The notes: generated from the letters alone by a model not told the origin. Positions 21,311 to 34,549 are shown, counted from the stretch's first letter. The stretch is 64,000 nucleotides of DNA from Charina bottae (GCA_023362775.1 JALMGJ010000015.1:7746001-7810000), one strand, 5' to 3'. Translations and numbers: made by a program.

Positions 21311-24063
21311 ACTGGTTTACTTGGGAGGATGGCTGTGTTTGTGAGTAGCCTTCTGGCCTGTCAATCACTAAAGACTAGCAGCTGGATTTGGGTGGGGCTG
21401 TAGAGCCTGAAGCATAAAAGCCTTCAATTCAGTGCAAGCCAATTTTAGAATGCTGTGAATTTGGCTCTGCATTACAGCAATGTTTCTGATGAATTTGGTT
21501 TTTCCATCCCTGATACCTGGTCCTTCTTCTAAGCTTGGCATTTATCTCTGATCTGGTAGGTATATTTGGGCTATTTAGTTGGAGTTGTTATGCCTGACTA
21601 TGGGCTGTCTTTTACCTTGTTACAGTATATTAGATGATTCTTTGGCTTGTACATCATGCCACATCATTGGCTCTGCTTGCATGAGAGGTGTACCCGTAGT
21701 TTGTCCAATGAACCCAACTTTTGAACCAGACTGTTTGGATTTGGATGTCATGTTGAACCACCAAACCACTATGTGAGGAAGGGCTACAGAACTTGTTAGG
21801 TTAATGTGTGATTATCTGGTGATTCAGTATGTTCAAAGAAGGTGGTGTTTTTAATTTAGCATTATGTAAACCTAGTTAGTGAAGTTTATAGGCTGTGGCT
21901 TAGGGTGGTATATTTTATAAACCTATCCAACTATTAAGATCAGTTAAACAAATCATGGTTTAGTATGAGGAAATAGCTTAGTCTAAAAGTTTCCCCCAAT
22001 CTTTACTCTACAAGCAGAGTAGCTAGGAGTTTGCATTGTAACTTAAATATGCCATTGATTCAATAGAAAGTTGTGTTATCTCTTACATTTAGCCCTAGGT
22101 ATTGTGGTTTATTTAAGCATGGATTAGCACGTGTGAATCCAGCTACAGTTTCACGGCTAGAACCTGGTTCTCACAGGTCTTGATCTGATACTCATTCATA
22201 TTGCAAGACGAGGAAATCCTCTGTAGCTCTTTCAGTTCTGCAGTCACTCCTAGATGAAGCTTCAGGCCTCAGTTTATTAATTTATAGGATTTATGTCCTG
22301 TCTTTCTGCTTTGTGCAGCCCTGAAGGCAGCTAACAAAACTTAAAATAGAATACAAGAATTTTAAAAATGCATAAGAATGAATGAGCACTAAAATATTTT
22401 TTAGAGTTAACATTTCTGAAACAAGCTCTAATCCAGCACATTTTTGGAGTGCAGACCTCAATGTGCTGTGCAAAATCCTACGTGGCTATCAAGCTAATGA
22501 GAAGTGGTACCCCCTTGTTTTAAGACTCAGTCCACAGAGGTAGCTAAGTCTCCCTGAGTAAGGGTGGGGGTGCAAGTTGGTGGTACATCATTATTGTATA
22601 TATAGTAGTTGATTAATCATCAATTACTATGTTGCAGCTGTGCTCACAATTCACCCGAGACAAATTGGCAGGATTGCCATTCCCAGGACATGATGGTAAA
22701 CAAGTGCCAAGTGTATTCTTGGATGGCTGTTTTCTGACTTTATTTTGAAAATACGGTTTGATTCTAAAAAAAATCAATTCTTGGTACTCTGACATGTATA
22801 GCTTGTGGAACTCCTTTTTTCTTTGTGCACTGCGTAAGTAGTGCCCACCTAAGAACTGAGATACTCCAGCTGAAATTCCAGAGGACTTTCTTAGATGTAT
22901 TTCTTAATTACTTTTTCTTGGCTGACCAATAATAAACTCAAGGGCTGTAGTCGATTAGCCCCCTTGGCTCCAACGCAAGAACAGGGTTTAAAATCCAGTA
23001 AGATGTTGAAGTGTACCATACTAGTATGAAATCACTGCTGCGATTTTGCAGCTTCGGGTTGTATACTTCCTTTGAAATTGTTGGGTGTGGCTTCAAAATT
23101 ATAAATTGTAGTGGAAGAAAAGTGTTAAATAGGAAGGGAATAATTGAGTGAACTGTAGCTGAATTCCAGTTCAATCAAATCTAGTTTGTTCTTGGTTTCA
23201 TGAAGCTTGTTCTGGTGCTGCCTAGTTTTTAGGGATGAGGATGCCTCGAAAATGGTTTGGAAAAAGTACTTTGGACCTTGCCCAAGATAAACACCATTCT
23301 GCCCATTATTAAAGCAATTTTGAGACTTTGGGATAAGCCTGAAAAAAAAAGATGCCGGTGCTATAAGGGATTTGCTCACTAAGTGAAATGAAGCTTTAAA
23401 GAACTGGCATCTTTTTTCAAGGTCAGAGAAGGCTGAAAACTTGTCCATGTTTTAATGAGTAGCAAAAAAGTGCTATGCTTATTCAAGGTCTGAAGCATTA
23501 ATCCTGAAATACTTTTGTACTTCACAGCCCTACACTTAATGTAACCACTGAGCAACCTGGGAGAAGATCCCATCAATTTGACAGTTATAGCTTTGAATAT
23601 TGGTTACTTTACTTCAGATTAGCAGGATCATGGTGGCCTGATCCATTCTGAGACCCAAGATTGCGGGTAGAGAGATTAAAACCTTTGCTCTCTGTGAATG
23701 CATGCATTTATTTAACAGAAAGGTTGGACACCTTTCTCCTTGTGGTTACCCAGGAACAACAAAAAGGGTTAGGTTAAAAAAGGAGAGATTGGTCTGAAGG
23801 CTGTCTCAAATTCACATATAGTCACTTTCTCAAACCAGAAAGAACATCCCACACCTTGTTTCTCTTTAACTTTTATTTTCCTTCACCATTATCTTTAGTA
23901 CTGAATGTATAAATTCTGCTTGCTAAGTAAATATTCTATGTGCTTGGTAAAGCAGACTCTGGTTTATAGAAGCTCTGCTAAAATTTTTGTTTAGTCCTTA
24001 AGGTACTAGAGGGCTCTTTGCATTAATACATTTAGCACATTTTTTTCTGGCCTAGATCCATTC
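21311..24063. other. Mostly unique intergenic DNA
   Basis: A possible degraded L2-type tail lies near 22275-22345 (TTTATAGGATTTATGTCCTG). No coding exon recognised; longer frames such as 23125-23448 show no known domain. Confidence 0.45.
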
Positions 24064-24069
24064 CATTAG

Positions 24070-24152
24070 TTTTTCAAACTTGCTGGCTGGGGAAGTCTGG
24101 GAGTTCAAGTCCACACATCTTAAAGTTGTCAAGTTTGGAAAAAAACCCACTG
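24070..24152. mobile_element. Small hAT-like palindromic remnant
   Basis: TTTTTCAAACTTG at the left and CAAGTTTGGAAAAA near the right are inverted copies; CATTAG flanks both sides. The inner GGGAGTTCAAGTCCACACAT matches the element at 63143-63275. Confidence 0.6.
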
Positions 24153-24159
24153 CATTAGA

Positions 24160-26260
24160 TAAAGAAAACTCTGCTTTTCAGAAAGTGGGTATCCTGAAAA
24201 ACTGAATTGGAAGGAATTGCCAAGATTTCTGAAAATGATCTTATTTTCTTGCTCAGGCTTGGTGTTTGTAAGAAAGTTGTAACACATAATTTACACAGCA
24301 TGCTAGGTGAAAATGCAGGTGTGATTTGGGGTATTGTGTGAACACAGCCAATGAACTGGGTTAGGTGAAAATGTTAGCATTAAGTTAAAATGGATGTGTG
24401 ATATAAATATAAAAACTATTAAAAATTACCTATCTCGGATAACAAGCACGTGTGATGGGCAATTCCTCAGAGAAGAAATTTTACCTTACTGATCCAAACT
24501 TCCTCACCAAATTCTTAATTCTTCCCTTTCATGATAGACCAAGGGCAATTGGAATTCTAATGTGTACTGGACCAGGAGCCAAGAGCCCAACACTATAATT
24601 GGGGGTAGATTTCCCACTGATGGTATAACAGGACTTACAACAATACATTTTTTTCAGTCTGTCAGACTTAAAGCTAGAAAGCCAAATAAGGAATGCTAAC
24701 ATCTGTTGTGTACATTGTTCAATGGCATATACAAAGAGCAATATTGCAAGTCAGAAGAAGGAGCCTTCTAAAATATATGAAAAGCCTTCTGAATTTGGGT
24801 CCTTTTAATTATTACTTTTAATTGCTTATATTTAACTTCTGTTCCCCAACTTTTTAAAAGACGTATTCTCCTTTGTTCTGTTGTTTTGATTAATTATGCA
24901 CAACCCACTTGGTTGCAAAAAAGTTGAAGAATAAATGATCAAAACACGGAGGGTTTTTTAAGTGGGGTACAGCCTGTGGACCTTATGTAAGTTGCATACT
25001 TGAAGAGGATTCTCAGGGCATCTGGCAATCAAAATGTATGAATTTTGTCTTTGTCCCTTGCCAAAATCCAACAAAGGTCTGAAAACCTTGGTTGAAAACA
25101 TGTGGTGACATCACCACCATGCCTGTCCCCATGGTCCTTAGAAGCTTTTAACAAGGTAAGCCCGTGAATGTAGAAAAAAAGCCCATCTTGGATTAAAAAA
25201 ATTGAAATGAGTAAACTAAATGGATGTTTCTAGGAACAGATAGTTCCTTAAGTACCTGTCCCATATCATTTAAGGCTTTAAAGCTGAAATCCTAAATATA
25301 ATTACTATGAAATAAACTCCACTGAATGCAACACATTGACTTCTAAGTCAATGTCATATCAGCCTTCCCCAGCTGAATACCATCTGGGTGTATGGGGCTG
25401 CTATGTTCAGAATTCCAGCTAGTATGTCTGAATGGATACATCCGGTGGATGGTGGTGGCAGGAGGGTCCATAATATTAAGCTGTACAAGTAAAAACTTCA
25501 GACCCCAATTCCACTGAGGAAATTTCCTTGATTAATTTGGCAAATGGATGACAAAGGATTTTAGCTTCTCCAATTTAGCTTTTCATATGGGACAGGGGAT
25601 AAGTAAAATGCTAAGAGTATTGATGTTCCACCTCATTTTAATATGCTATACTGTTAGATGATTTTCAAAAATACAGGGTTGGTTTTAATCTTAGATTTCT
25701 TAGATGGGAATTCCAGTGACCAAGGTAACAATTTGTTGCTCAAATAAATTTAAATTATGATTAACAGGGTTTGAATAGAAAAGCTCTGATTATAATATTG
25801 TGGTTGATTAATGCTTGATTGAACCGGTCATGCTTGTCAAGCACAAGAGGTTTGAATGGATGATGGGAGAAGGTGGCTGAGGATTTGAGGGGGGGGGGGA
25901 ACTTCATCCTCTGAAATATCTCTGGGAGGCATGTGTTGGTTTTCCTCAACGGGGGTGGAGTTGGGAACTGCAGGAAAACAACTATGTCAAAGACAAGGCA
26001 TTCTGAAATTCTCAGGCAAAATTGTTTTTCATATTTGTTACTTTCCTCAAATCAGGAGATGTATATTTTTATTTATTTGATTTTGGTACCACTGCAATAA
26101 TCAGGCTCTCAATAGTGTTGGAAGTGCACTGCCCATATTTCTGACTGCAGAATCCAGGAAATTCTAGTCTCAACATCACAGCACCTCCCTAGGCTAGAGA
26201 TGGCTGCTTTATTGGATACTAGCCTAAGATGCCTTTTAAATCGGGATGAGAAATCTAGTT
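24160..26260. other. Unique-looking intergenic DNA
   Basis: Degraded palindromic hAT-like traces may lie near 25365-25480 (CAGCCTTCCCCAG). A G-run is at 25889-25900. No gene recognised. Confidence 0.4.
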
Positions 26261-26262
26261 GA

Positions 26263-26945
26263 TACATAGAATCCTAGGGTTGGAAGGGACCTTGGAGGCC
26301 TTCTAGTCCAACCCCCTGCCCAAGGCAGGAATCTTCAGACCACCTTGGACAAATGGTTCTCCAATCTTTTCTTGAAAACCTCCAGCGATGGAGCACCCAC
26401 AACTCCGGGAGGCCAGCTGTTCCATTGCTTAATAGTTGCTTTGTGCGAGATGGGTGGTGATGAAATTTGAAATATAACTATAAATAAATTCTGTCAGGAA
26501 ATTCCTCCTCATTTCCAGGTTGGATCTTCCTCTGATGAGCTTCCACCCGTTGCTTCTTGTCTTACCCTCAGGTGCTATGGAGAATAGATTGATGCCATCT
26601 TCCCTGTGGCAGCCCTTCAAGTATGGGAAGACTGCTATCATGTCTTCCCTCAGTCTTCTCTTTGTTAAGCTAAACATACCCAGTTCCTTTAGCTGTTCTT
26701 CAGAGGACTTAGCCTCCAGACTCCTTATCACCTTTGTGGCTCTTCTCTGCACTCTTTCTAGGGCCTCAGCATCTTTTCTGTATTGTGACCAGAACTGGGT
26801 GCAGTATTCCAATTGTGGCCTCACCAGTGCGGTATAGAGTGATACTATCACTTCCCGTGATCTTGATACTATCCCTCTGTTGATGCAGCCCAGGACTGCG
26901 TTGGCTTTTTTGGCAGCGGAAGAAGTGGACTTCCTCACAATTTGA
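26263..26945 (-). mobile_element. CR1 LINE 3' fragment
   Basis: The minus strand encodes the end of CR1 ORF2 and ends at the CR1 3' terminus (CATAGAATCCTAGGGTTGGA on the plus strand). A short L2-type tail (GAGATGGGTGGTGATGAAA and AACTATAAATAAATT, about 26446-26492) interrupts the 3' UTR. The fragment is 5'-truncated, as most CR1 copies are. Confidence 0.9.
26429..26938 (-). pseudogene. CR1 ORF2 C-terminal remnant
   Basis: The 169-codon frame contains KANAVLGCINRGIVSRSREV, TALVRPQLEYCTQFW, LERVQRRATKVI and LGMFSLTKRRLREDMIAVF, the standard C-terminal signature of CR1 after the reverse transcriptase. The last about 20 codons are foreign, from the inserted L2 tail. Reverse transcriptase and endonuclease are absent. 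Confidence 0.88.
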
Positions 26946-27404
26946 AGATCAGTGCAAGGAGTGATTGCTCAGCTTAGGAATAGTGAAGAAATGCATTTGA
27001 TTTGCACTGTAACACAAACTTTTACATATTCAGACCAGTACAAGACCCGAAGGAGCTTTCTTTGGAATTCACATCTTTTTTTTTTTTTGGTCATGCAGTT
27101 CTGCAATTGAAATGTGCACCCACAAAAAAGTGTACGTTTGTAAACAGAATGTGTAGAAATGTACTGCATTCTGGAAAAAAATCCATATGTTAGGAGAATG
27201 ACATGTGTTAATAATATTAATAAAGTAATTGCAAACTAAGGCAGAAAGGGGATGTATTGAGGTAAAACTGGAAAAACTGAACCTGTTTTGTCCATTCTTG
27301 CTCTTAGGGAGAAATGAGAACATTTCTTTTGTTCCGTTATTGAAAGTTCCTCTGTTCTTCTCTTTTATATGCGTTGTCTCTGCTTGGTGTGACTAAGAAG
27401 AAAT
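26946..27404. other. Unique-looking intergenic DNA
   Basis: Contains a T-run at 27077-27088. Nothing else recognised. Confidence 0.4.
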
Positions 27405-27748
27405 GTCAGAGTGCGCACCGTGGGGCAGCCTGCTGCCTATTTCCAAGACTCCAGTGATCCACGTTCTATGCAGTAAATAGACACTCAAGCAGAGATTAGA
27501 TAAAATAGCCTATTTACTTTATATACATACGTAGTCCAAAATACATCCAACAGCAGTAACAAATGATACAGCAACGAGATGGAATACAGCGATGAGAAGT
27601 TTAACAGCAACGAGAAGAAAGAACACCAGATCTGCTCTGCTTATATACATAAACTGACCAATCACATTATAGGTCGCTCTCATCTTCTGCCACACCCAAC
27701 GAAATGATAGCACCTGTAGTATGAGTCATTGCTGCCACATCATCCCTA
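27405..27748 (-). mobile_element. Possible solo LTR
   Basis: On the minus strand it reads TGTAGGGATGATG at the start, GTGATTGGTCAG (CCAAT box in reverse), TATGTATATAAGCAGAGC (TATA box), a pyrimidine-rich start region with three TCGTTGCTGT repeats, and CTCTGACA at the end. TG...CA ends and promoter order fit an LTR of about 344 bp. No matching target duplication was found. Confidence 0.4.
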
Positions 27749-30270
27749 CAACAATGGCTGCTAATTGAGTGACTTGCAGAATAATTCCCCTCTCACCTAG
27801 ATATCAAGCCTCTCCAGTATAATTTATCTATCTGTAAATTCCTGGGTATATACAAACCCCAACAAGAAACTTTGCCCGAGGAAAGAACTGAAGGGGAACC
27901 CGGAATGCGAGACTGGCTTACTGAACTTATGACCTGCTGCAAGTAATATTTTTTTCTGTACATTTGCCCATGGATCCTTTATTTGTTCGATAAAATCTCC
28001 ATCCCACTTTTTCAACCCAATTCCAAAGCTTCACAGTAGGGTCCTCTGGCATGAAATCCTCCAGATAGGTTCCATTTGGCAGTGGCTAGGAATTCTGAGA
28101 AGTGTTGTCCCAACATATTTGGAATGTGCCAAGTAATAGAAGATTGACTTTCAGAATACTTTTCCTCTTCTTTGCTAATGTAGGTATCAGCCTGAACAGA
28201 GTACTTATCTTGTGCCCTTTCTGGAAAACTGGAATTGCCAGATATCTCTAACTTTGCAGATGCAGTCTTTCCAAAGCACTGGTGAGACCTTCAAGCTGTT
28301 ATTTGGTCAAGCAGATTCAAAGTTATATTTCTGGACATTTCCATGTTGCTGCTTCTGAATCAACTCTAAACCTTTGAGACCCCACAGTGGCACTTGAACT
28401 TGATTTACCTTTGCTTCACTTTCAACAGTGCAAGAGGAACTGTTTTGAAACCAGTTTCGGCCTTAAACGCTTGAGTTCTACAGAGTTTGAGGGTCAACTG
28501 TTGGATAGAATGCTTGCCTTACCCTTCCTCCTGGTTCTTGATCTTTAGCTGCTCTATGAATGGGATTGAAATTGACAAAATTCTTCTCTTTGGCAAGAGA
28601 AACAGCGGTATACGAATCATGGAGTTGCTTGGATCTCTTCTTTCTTTCCTTTTATGTGGAGTGAAGGGTCAATGGATTTTTGTTGCCACAGGAACTGATG
28701 CAATTTGGGATGGGGCAGTGACTGTCACTCCTTGAACCCAGAGCTGGCAGTAGTGAAGGTTGTGAAGCATTGAGGACTGAAAACAGAAGTAGTGTAGAAG
28801 TTCACCTGCTTCTCTGTGTCATCAAAGGCTATGGTTTCTCAACATGCCAATCCATGGGACTGGCCCAATTGCCAGGATGCATGTGACAGAGAACCATAAA
28901 CTAACCACACTTCATGTTTCCATGCAACACACTTGAGCCAGAAACTAGAAAATCATATTGTAATCTAGAGCGCTGATTAAACCCAACCTATGTATGAAAC
29001 ATTTTTTCAAAGCTTATTCTGTTCTACTGATTTTCTTAGTCTTGAGTGGGGAAATTTCAACGGGATTGAGGCTAGAAACTGACAGGCTTGAAACAAAAGA
29101 GTCACTGGAAAGATTTGAATTCTTCTATGGCTTGGATTAAAATCTGAACCACGAAGACCTGACATGTTTCCTAGATTGCTTTCTCCTCTCTTCTCAGCCT
29201 CTGACCTTTGAAATCTCCTCCTCCTCCCCATGTACGAAGCATAACCAACTTGACTAGTAGAACAAATAGAAGGAAAAGTTTAATTCTTTCATCTTTCTGC
29301 ATTTTCCTCTCCAGCTCACTATTATCCCAAAGATGACAATCTCTGGATCCTATATTACCCTTCTCAATAGATGCTTTCATGGAAGAGGTGTCCTTTTCAA
29401 ATACATGCTAAAATAGGTCAAAAGAGGTGGATTTCTTCATGAGGATTATAGACTTGAAAAGACATAATTATCTGAAAAACAAAACGAAGTTGGGTTGTCC
29501 AAATCATTAGAAACTGGCTCACCGCCCTTGGGATAAAACTTTTTTTACATGTAAATATAATAATTGGAACAAAAGCTGAAAATCCTCCCCTGAAATTAGA
29601 AACTCTTTAACTGATTAGCTAAAGATACTCCGGTTGGTTTTGCTTTGCCTCTGGTGGTTTCATTAATATGGCTGAGGTAATTGTTTTTGTCTTGAGTACA
29701 AAAAGCAATTGTGAAACTTGCCCTTATGGCCAAGGAACAAGGATCTGAGTGACCTTGTGGAACATATTAACTGCTGCTTTGTGGCGTCTGAATTTAAATT
29801 GTGTCCAAATGTGCTATCAGCTATCTGGTATTACTATTCAGGGAGTTGCCCAGACTTAACAAGAGAGAAACTGGGTTAAGTCGTCACCAGCTTCACAGAA
29901 TTCCTTCTGGGTTTGTTAAATACAATGCTGAAATTTGTCTTTCAAGGGGCTTCTGTTTTCCAGCTCATTTTTGGAGTGCTCTAAAGTGTCTTTAGAATTT
30001 CTTTAGGGGTTGTTCTTGAACTTATTTATCAGTACAAAGTGCTGGTGCTTGTATTCTGTTATATTGACCTCAGCAGGGCAGAGTGTAATGTCATTCAAGG
30101 CCTCGGGAGGAGCAACACCATCACAATCAAGCTAAGTTGTCATTACAAATGTGGCTTATGTCAAGGAAGCTGAGAAGCAACTCTTCATTCCAACTTCTAT
30201 CCTCCATTCCCACAGAAATGTATCAGGAAAAACTATACAGACTGATGAAATAATTTCCTAAAGACATACA
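27749..30270. other. Unique-looking intergenic DNA
   Basis: No exon, RNA gene or transposon recognised. Frames such as 28487-28735 and 29007-29231 show no known motif or codon signal. Confidence 0.45.
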
Positions 30271-30279
30271 AGACTATCT

Positions 30280-31215
30280 ACATGGAAATGTTGCAGAAGT
30301 CAAGTAGGCGTTTTCTACCTACTTCCCCAAATACACAAACCAGGCAACCTGGGCTGTGTGATTGTCTCAAGCATTGGAACCATCAGAGTTGGATTATCAG
30401 GTTTCATGGAATCTGTACTCAGCCTATATCCCACCAGCACTCCCAGCAACATAAAAAAATAAACCGTAACATGCTCCCTAAGAAAACTGAAATCCATGGT
30501 CAATCTTCCTAACCACACCATTTTAGCCACAATGGACACTGACATATGATACACTAACAGCCCCCCCATGTGGAATTCAAGCCATCAAGAACATCACTGA
30601 TGTCAACACAATACACCTTGCCACCAAGGTATGTACATGGGTGGATGTATGGAGCCATGGGTCCAAGCATGGCTCCACAATATGTCAACATCTTCATGTC
30701 TGACCTAGAACAATGCTTTCTCAACATTTATCTCCTGATGCCTCTCCTTTACTTGAGATTAATTGACATTAATTAACAGAACCATCACAGGTTCCAGAAA
30801 CTTCACATGCAAATTGAAGGCACCTTCACATGCTTTTCCTCTAATGTGATATATGTCACCATCTGCCAGCAATGCTCCACTGGACTCTACATAGGACAAG
30901 CAGGCTAAACTTTGCACTGAAGAGTTAATCGACACAACTTTAACTTCAGGACTCAAAACAAGGACAAAATAAAATCAGAGCACTTCAACTTTCCAGCACA
31001 CTCTATTACAGATCTTGAAGCAGCCATCTTGGAAAGAAACTTTGCTGGCATAACGGAGCAAGAAATTGCTGAACTCAAACCAAAAGATTTAAGGTGGAAG
31101 GAAAGAGAAAAAGAAGATGACCAGCAGCAAGGCAGATGAACCCAGTTACAGCAGCAGTAGGTGTGCCATTTGAAGATCTCAAGAATCAGGTTGGGGATAG
31201 ATAGTCCTGAAGAAA
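30280..31215 (+). mobile_element. Penelope-like element fragment (second family)
   Basis: A broken Penelope reading in shifting frames: reverse transcriptase finger sequence FYLLPQIHKPGN (about 30315), GLSGFMESVLSLYP (about 30392), palm sequence GPSMAPQYVNIFMSDLEQCF (30660-30715), then a GIY-YIG nuclease remnant. It is a different lineage from the element at 14034. Target duplications were not found. Confidence 0.8.
30840..31140 (+). pseudogene. Penelope GIY-YIG nuclease remnant
   Basis: VIYVTICQQCSTGLYIGQAG contains the GIY (VIYVT) and YIG (LYIGQ) boxes at about 30848-30905, followed by an in-frame stop, HFNF(P), and ITDLEAAILERNFAGITEQE. Stops and frame shifts show it is dead. Confidence 0.78.
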
Positions 31216-31527
31216 ATCTTTGTGGTTGCTAAGAATCAACATCAATTTATTTTGCCATCAAAATAAATGAGAACTCTAGAAAAATACAGAATAAATATTT
31301 GGCACAGATTTTTCTTTCTTTCGTCAACTCTCTTTCCAAAAGAACAGGGGCAAGATTTATAAAAGATGGATGTATGTGAATGGTGCATCATTTGAAAATG
31401 GAATAGTTGACCATATGAAGCCAAAATGAATCAGTGTCTTAAAATGATTTCATAAATATGAGATCATAAGCAGTTGTCAAGCAAAAGCCCAATTTGAGAA
31501 TTAGGAATCAGCTCTTCAATCATAAGA

Positions 31528-31757
31528 GCCAGTTTGGTCTAGTGGTTAAGGCAACGGGCTAGAACCGAGGAGACTGAGAGTTCTAGTCCCGCCTTAGCCA
31601 TGAAAGCCGGCTGGGTGACCTTGGACTGGTCACACACACTCAGCCCAACTCGCCTCACAGGGTGGTTGTGGGGAAAATAGGAGGAAGGAGTATTAGGTAT
31701 GTTTGCTGCCTTGAGTTATTTATAAAAATAATGTGGGATAGAAAGTAAATAAATAAT
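31528..31757 (+). mobile_element. tRNA-derived SINE, MIR-like
   Basis: Head GAGCCAGTTTGGTCTAGTGG, box B-like GAGTTCTAGTCCC, core GAAAGCCGGCTGGGTGACCT, CTCACAGGGTGGTTGTGGGG, and an L2-like 3' end TTGAGTTATTTATAAAAATA followed by AAATAAATAAT. Same family as the degraded copy at 8459. Confidence 0.8.
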
Positions 31758-31775
31758 ACTTAATTTGTCTCTTTT

Positions 31776-31999
31776 TAGCTCTTGCCAACCTAGCAATTCG
31801 AAAGCATGCAAATGCAAGTAGATAAATAGGTACCACTTCAGTGGGTAGGTAACAGCATTCCGCGTGTGTCATGCCGGCCATATGACCGCGGAAGCATCTT
31901 CGGACAGTGCTGGCTCTTTGACTAAGAAACAGAGATGAGCACCGGCCCCTAGAGTCGGACACGACTGCACAAATGTGTGGGGGGAACTTTTACCTTTAT
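31776..31999 (+). mobile_element. Sauria-type SINE, 5'-truncated
   Basis: Begins at AGCTCTTGCCAACCTAGCAA, so the tRNA head is missing, and runs to the BovB-like end GGGGGGAACTTTTACCTTTA. It lies just 3' of the MIR-like SINE. Confidence 0.9.
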
Positions 32000-32153
32000 A
32001 GATCTATATATAATTTGCTAAAAACTGCAATTTTGTAGCTGCAGGAATAGTGATAATGTATAAACTAATAATGGTGGAATGCATGGGATCTTATTGGTTA
32101 GACACACATTTATAGCTGTGTGTGCATTTGTTCAGGCAAGATATGCTTAAAGT

Positions 32154-32346
32154 CATAGCTTTCCAAACTCTGTGTTGCGACACATTAGTGTGTCGTGACA
32201 AAACCTGGAAGTGCTGATGGCATGTCGCTGCCACGCCTGCGGTGGCGCGCCATCAGTGCTTCTGGGTTTTAGCCTGACACATGAGGCCGCAGCTGCCATG
32301 CACCGCCGCTGGTGTGTCGCCAACGGCAGGACTTTGGAAAGCACTG
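32154..32346. mobile_element. Non-autonomous hAT element, family A, copy 3
   Basis: Starts CATAGCTTTCCAAAC and ends CTTTGGAAAGCACTG; the perfect 8-bp duplication CTTAAAGT is at 32146-32153 and 32347-32354. The interior (GTGTTGCGACACATTAG, AAACCTGGAAGTGCTGATGG) matches copy 1 and the 42802 copy. Confidence 0.9.
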
Positions 32347-32354
32347 CTTAAAGT

Positions 32355-32879
32355 CATAGTCTCATGAGAACAATAAATCACCCCCTTCCCCAAAGAAATG
32401 AGGAAATCTCAACTTATGGACAAACTTGGAATGTTGAAAAAGGAGGTTATGAATGCTGTCCCCAAATCGCTGCCAGGGTGTGGACGGCTGGAAAGAAAAT
32501 GCCCATTTATTGGAAATAAAGATGGTGGAAGCTGCTGCTTTGCTTTTATGGGAAAATAAGTTGGGCACAAAGAGAAATATCTTAAGTTTAGGAAGTCAAA
32601 CAAATATATTAGCCCTATGGAAGCATACAAAGCTGTGGGTGTGAAAAGGGGGCCCAGAGGTTTACAAGCTGATCTCTTCCCTCTTTAATGGAGAAGGAGG
32701 ATCATAAGCCTGTGATCTTAAGCATTGATGATCAAGAATGCTGTGCCACCTGAGGTACCAGGAAGTAGGCATGCAAGATTGTAGTGCTGTTGGTTTTACC
32801 AAAAGATTGGTGGTGAGGAATTAGGTAATGGTACATACCTCTTTCCCTTAGATGCATGGAACGTAGAACTGTTTATTCC
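32355..32879. other. Unique-looking intergenic DNA
   Basis: No gene or element recognised. Confidence 0.4.
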
Positions 32880-33713
32880 ATGTAATGGTTGAGTATGTAA
32901 TACAGAATTAAGCAAGCATTTCTTTTGGTCACTAAAGGGTTATACTTTGTTTTGCCCTGTCTCTGGTGGGACACCTATGTAGGGTAGGATGATCTTTCTC
33001 ATCTTCAGCCCAAAAATTTGAAATTGGGTCATCACCACCTGGTATAAAGAAATACTCCTTAACTTTGGGAGGGTGTCATCACCATCTGGTATAAACAAAT
33101 GCTCTTTAACCTTGACGATCTCATCCTTGGAAGGATTCCATAACCTTGAACCTCCATGGTTTCATTCCTGGCAGGAGTAGACAAAGCATTCTAAGATAAA
33201 CTTATCCTCCTTATGCTTGGTAAAAGCTAGAGAAATGAGAATATTAAAAACAGGTGTGAGCAACTGTAGTTCAGAGCCTATATAAACAGTTCAGAAACCC
33301 CCATGAGATGGAAGGTCAATGCAGACCTAATTGAAAGGGCCCTGCCTATTTGCTGGTTTTGAAGGAGTCTGCCCACCATCTCACTGGGGTTCCCTAGCTG
33401 GCAGAAGGGGTATAAGGACCTTCTGACTGTATTCTTGAATATTCTTTGATTGCTGTTTTGGTTTATGTTATATTCAGTTTTTTTTTTTTCTTCCTAGCAT
33501 TTTTCCTGCAGGTGCAGGGTCTGCTTTTTCAGGATCCATTTGATCCTGGGTTATAACACCGTATATTCAGTGTTCTTGAATATTCTTTAATTTCTGTCTC
33601 ATGTTATTATGTTGTTCTTCTGCTTGGAATAAAGCCTTAAGTCCTTGTATTGGTGGGGGTCATTGCTTCCAAATCCAAAAGAACCTGTGGTCCAGTCCTG
33701 CTGGGTGGGACAG
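32880..33713 (+). mobile_element. Possible LTR
   Basis: It has an LTR-like layout: TGTAATGGTTGAG start, a 47-bp direct duplication (GTCATCACC repeats at 33028 and 33075), GGGGTATAAGGACC TATA box at 33411, and TTGGAATAAAGCC polyadenylation signal at 33628-33633, then GTCCTTGTATTGG. Ends and target duplication are not certain. No internal coding region is attached. Confidence 0.38.
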
Positions 33714-33884
33714 AGCAATACAGTGATTTTCCTAAATGCAGCTCCAGCTTCACCAGATCTTGATGCTCAATGTGGAACACCCAGGAAGTGGTGGGGTATA
33801 TGTGCCACGTGGAGCCCTCTGGACTCCTGTGCATTTATCTGTGCTCACTATACAACATCTGCACAACTCCCAAAGTGGGGAAAG

Positions 33885-34185
33885 TGATTTTATTTATGTA
33901 TTTATTTAATGGATTTATAGGGCTGCCCGACTCAAAGTGCCTCTAAGTGGTGTGCAAGAAAAACAAACGGAAAAAGAATAACCGTACTTAAAAAAAAAAA
34001 ATGACAACCACCCAGTATAACAAATCTAAAATGGGAACCAAATGTGATAATTAAACAAGCAATGGGGACTACACTCAACTGGACCCTAAACATCTGGGGG
34101 GGAAAAAACTTTTCTGAAGGCAAGCAGAGTTGGAGCCCATCATATCAGGAGGGACATAGTTCCAGAGACCAGGGGCAGACACCTT
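33885..34185 (-). mobile_element. L2 3' fragment
   Basis: The plus strand begins TTTATTTATGTATTTATTTA then GGATTTATAGGGCTGCCC..., the inverse of an L2 3' end. CTGAAGGCAAGCAGAG and the following bases resemble the L2 ORF2 C-terminal/3' UTR region. Diverged. Confidence 0.6.
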
Positions 34186-34189
34186 GCAA

Positions 34190-34549
34190 TATATGGATGT
34201 GTCAGAGTAGATAGAGTATACTTGATAGAGTGTTGATTTTACAGTTTGAACAACTCTTGCTTCATACTATTTCCTTCCATTGTGGTCTGTCGTGAATCTT
34301 CTCCTTTGAGAAAGACAAAGTCAGACCTGGTCTGGACTGAAACGTTGCCACGTGGAATGCCAAACAGTTCTGCATTCTTCTAGCGTTTCTTACGCCAATC
34401 CTTTTGACTCCACCTGTTTCCTGTTCCTTCTACAATAGTCAGCCGACATTCTGTGCATGTTCATTGGGCAGGTCTTGGTATTTCCTCTGTTTTTTGAACA
34501 TTTTTAAAATCTTAAACACCGTTTGGGGCTTGGATGTTTCCTTCTCGTC
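34190..34549. other. No clear feature
   Basis: A GACTGAAACGTTGCCACGTGG segment near 34335 resembles a Penelope pLTR box, but is too short to call. Confidence 0.35.

Noticed and set aside
28487..28735. Hydrophobic 82-codon frame
   Set aside because: No homology, no splice or promoter context, and length is within chance.
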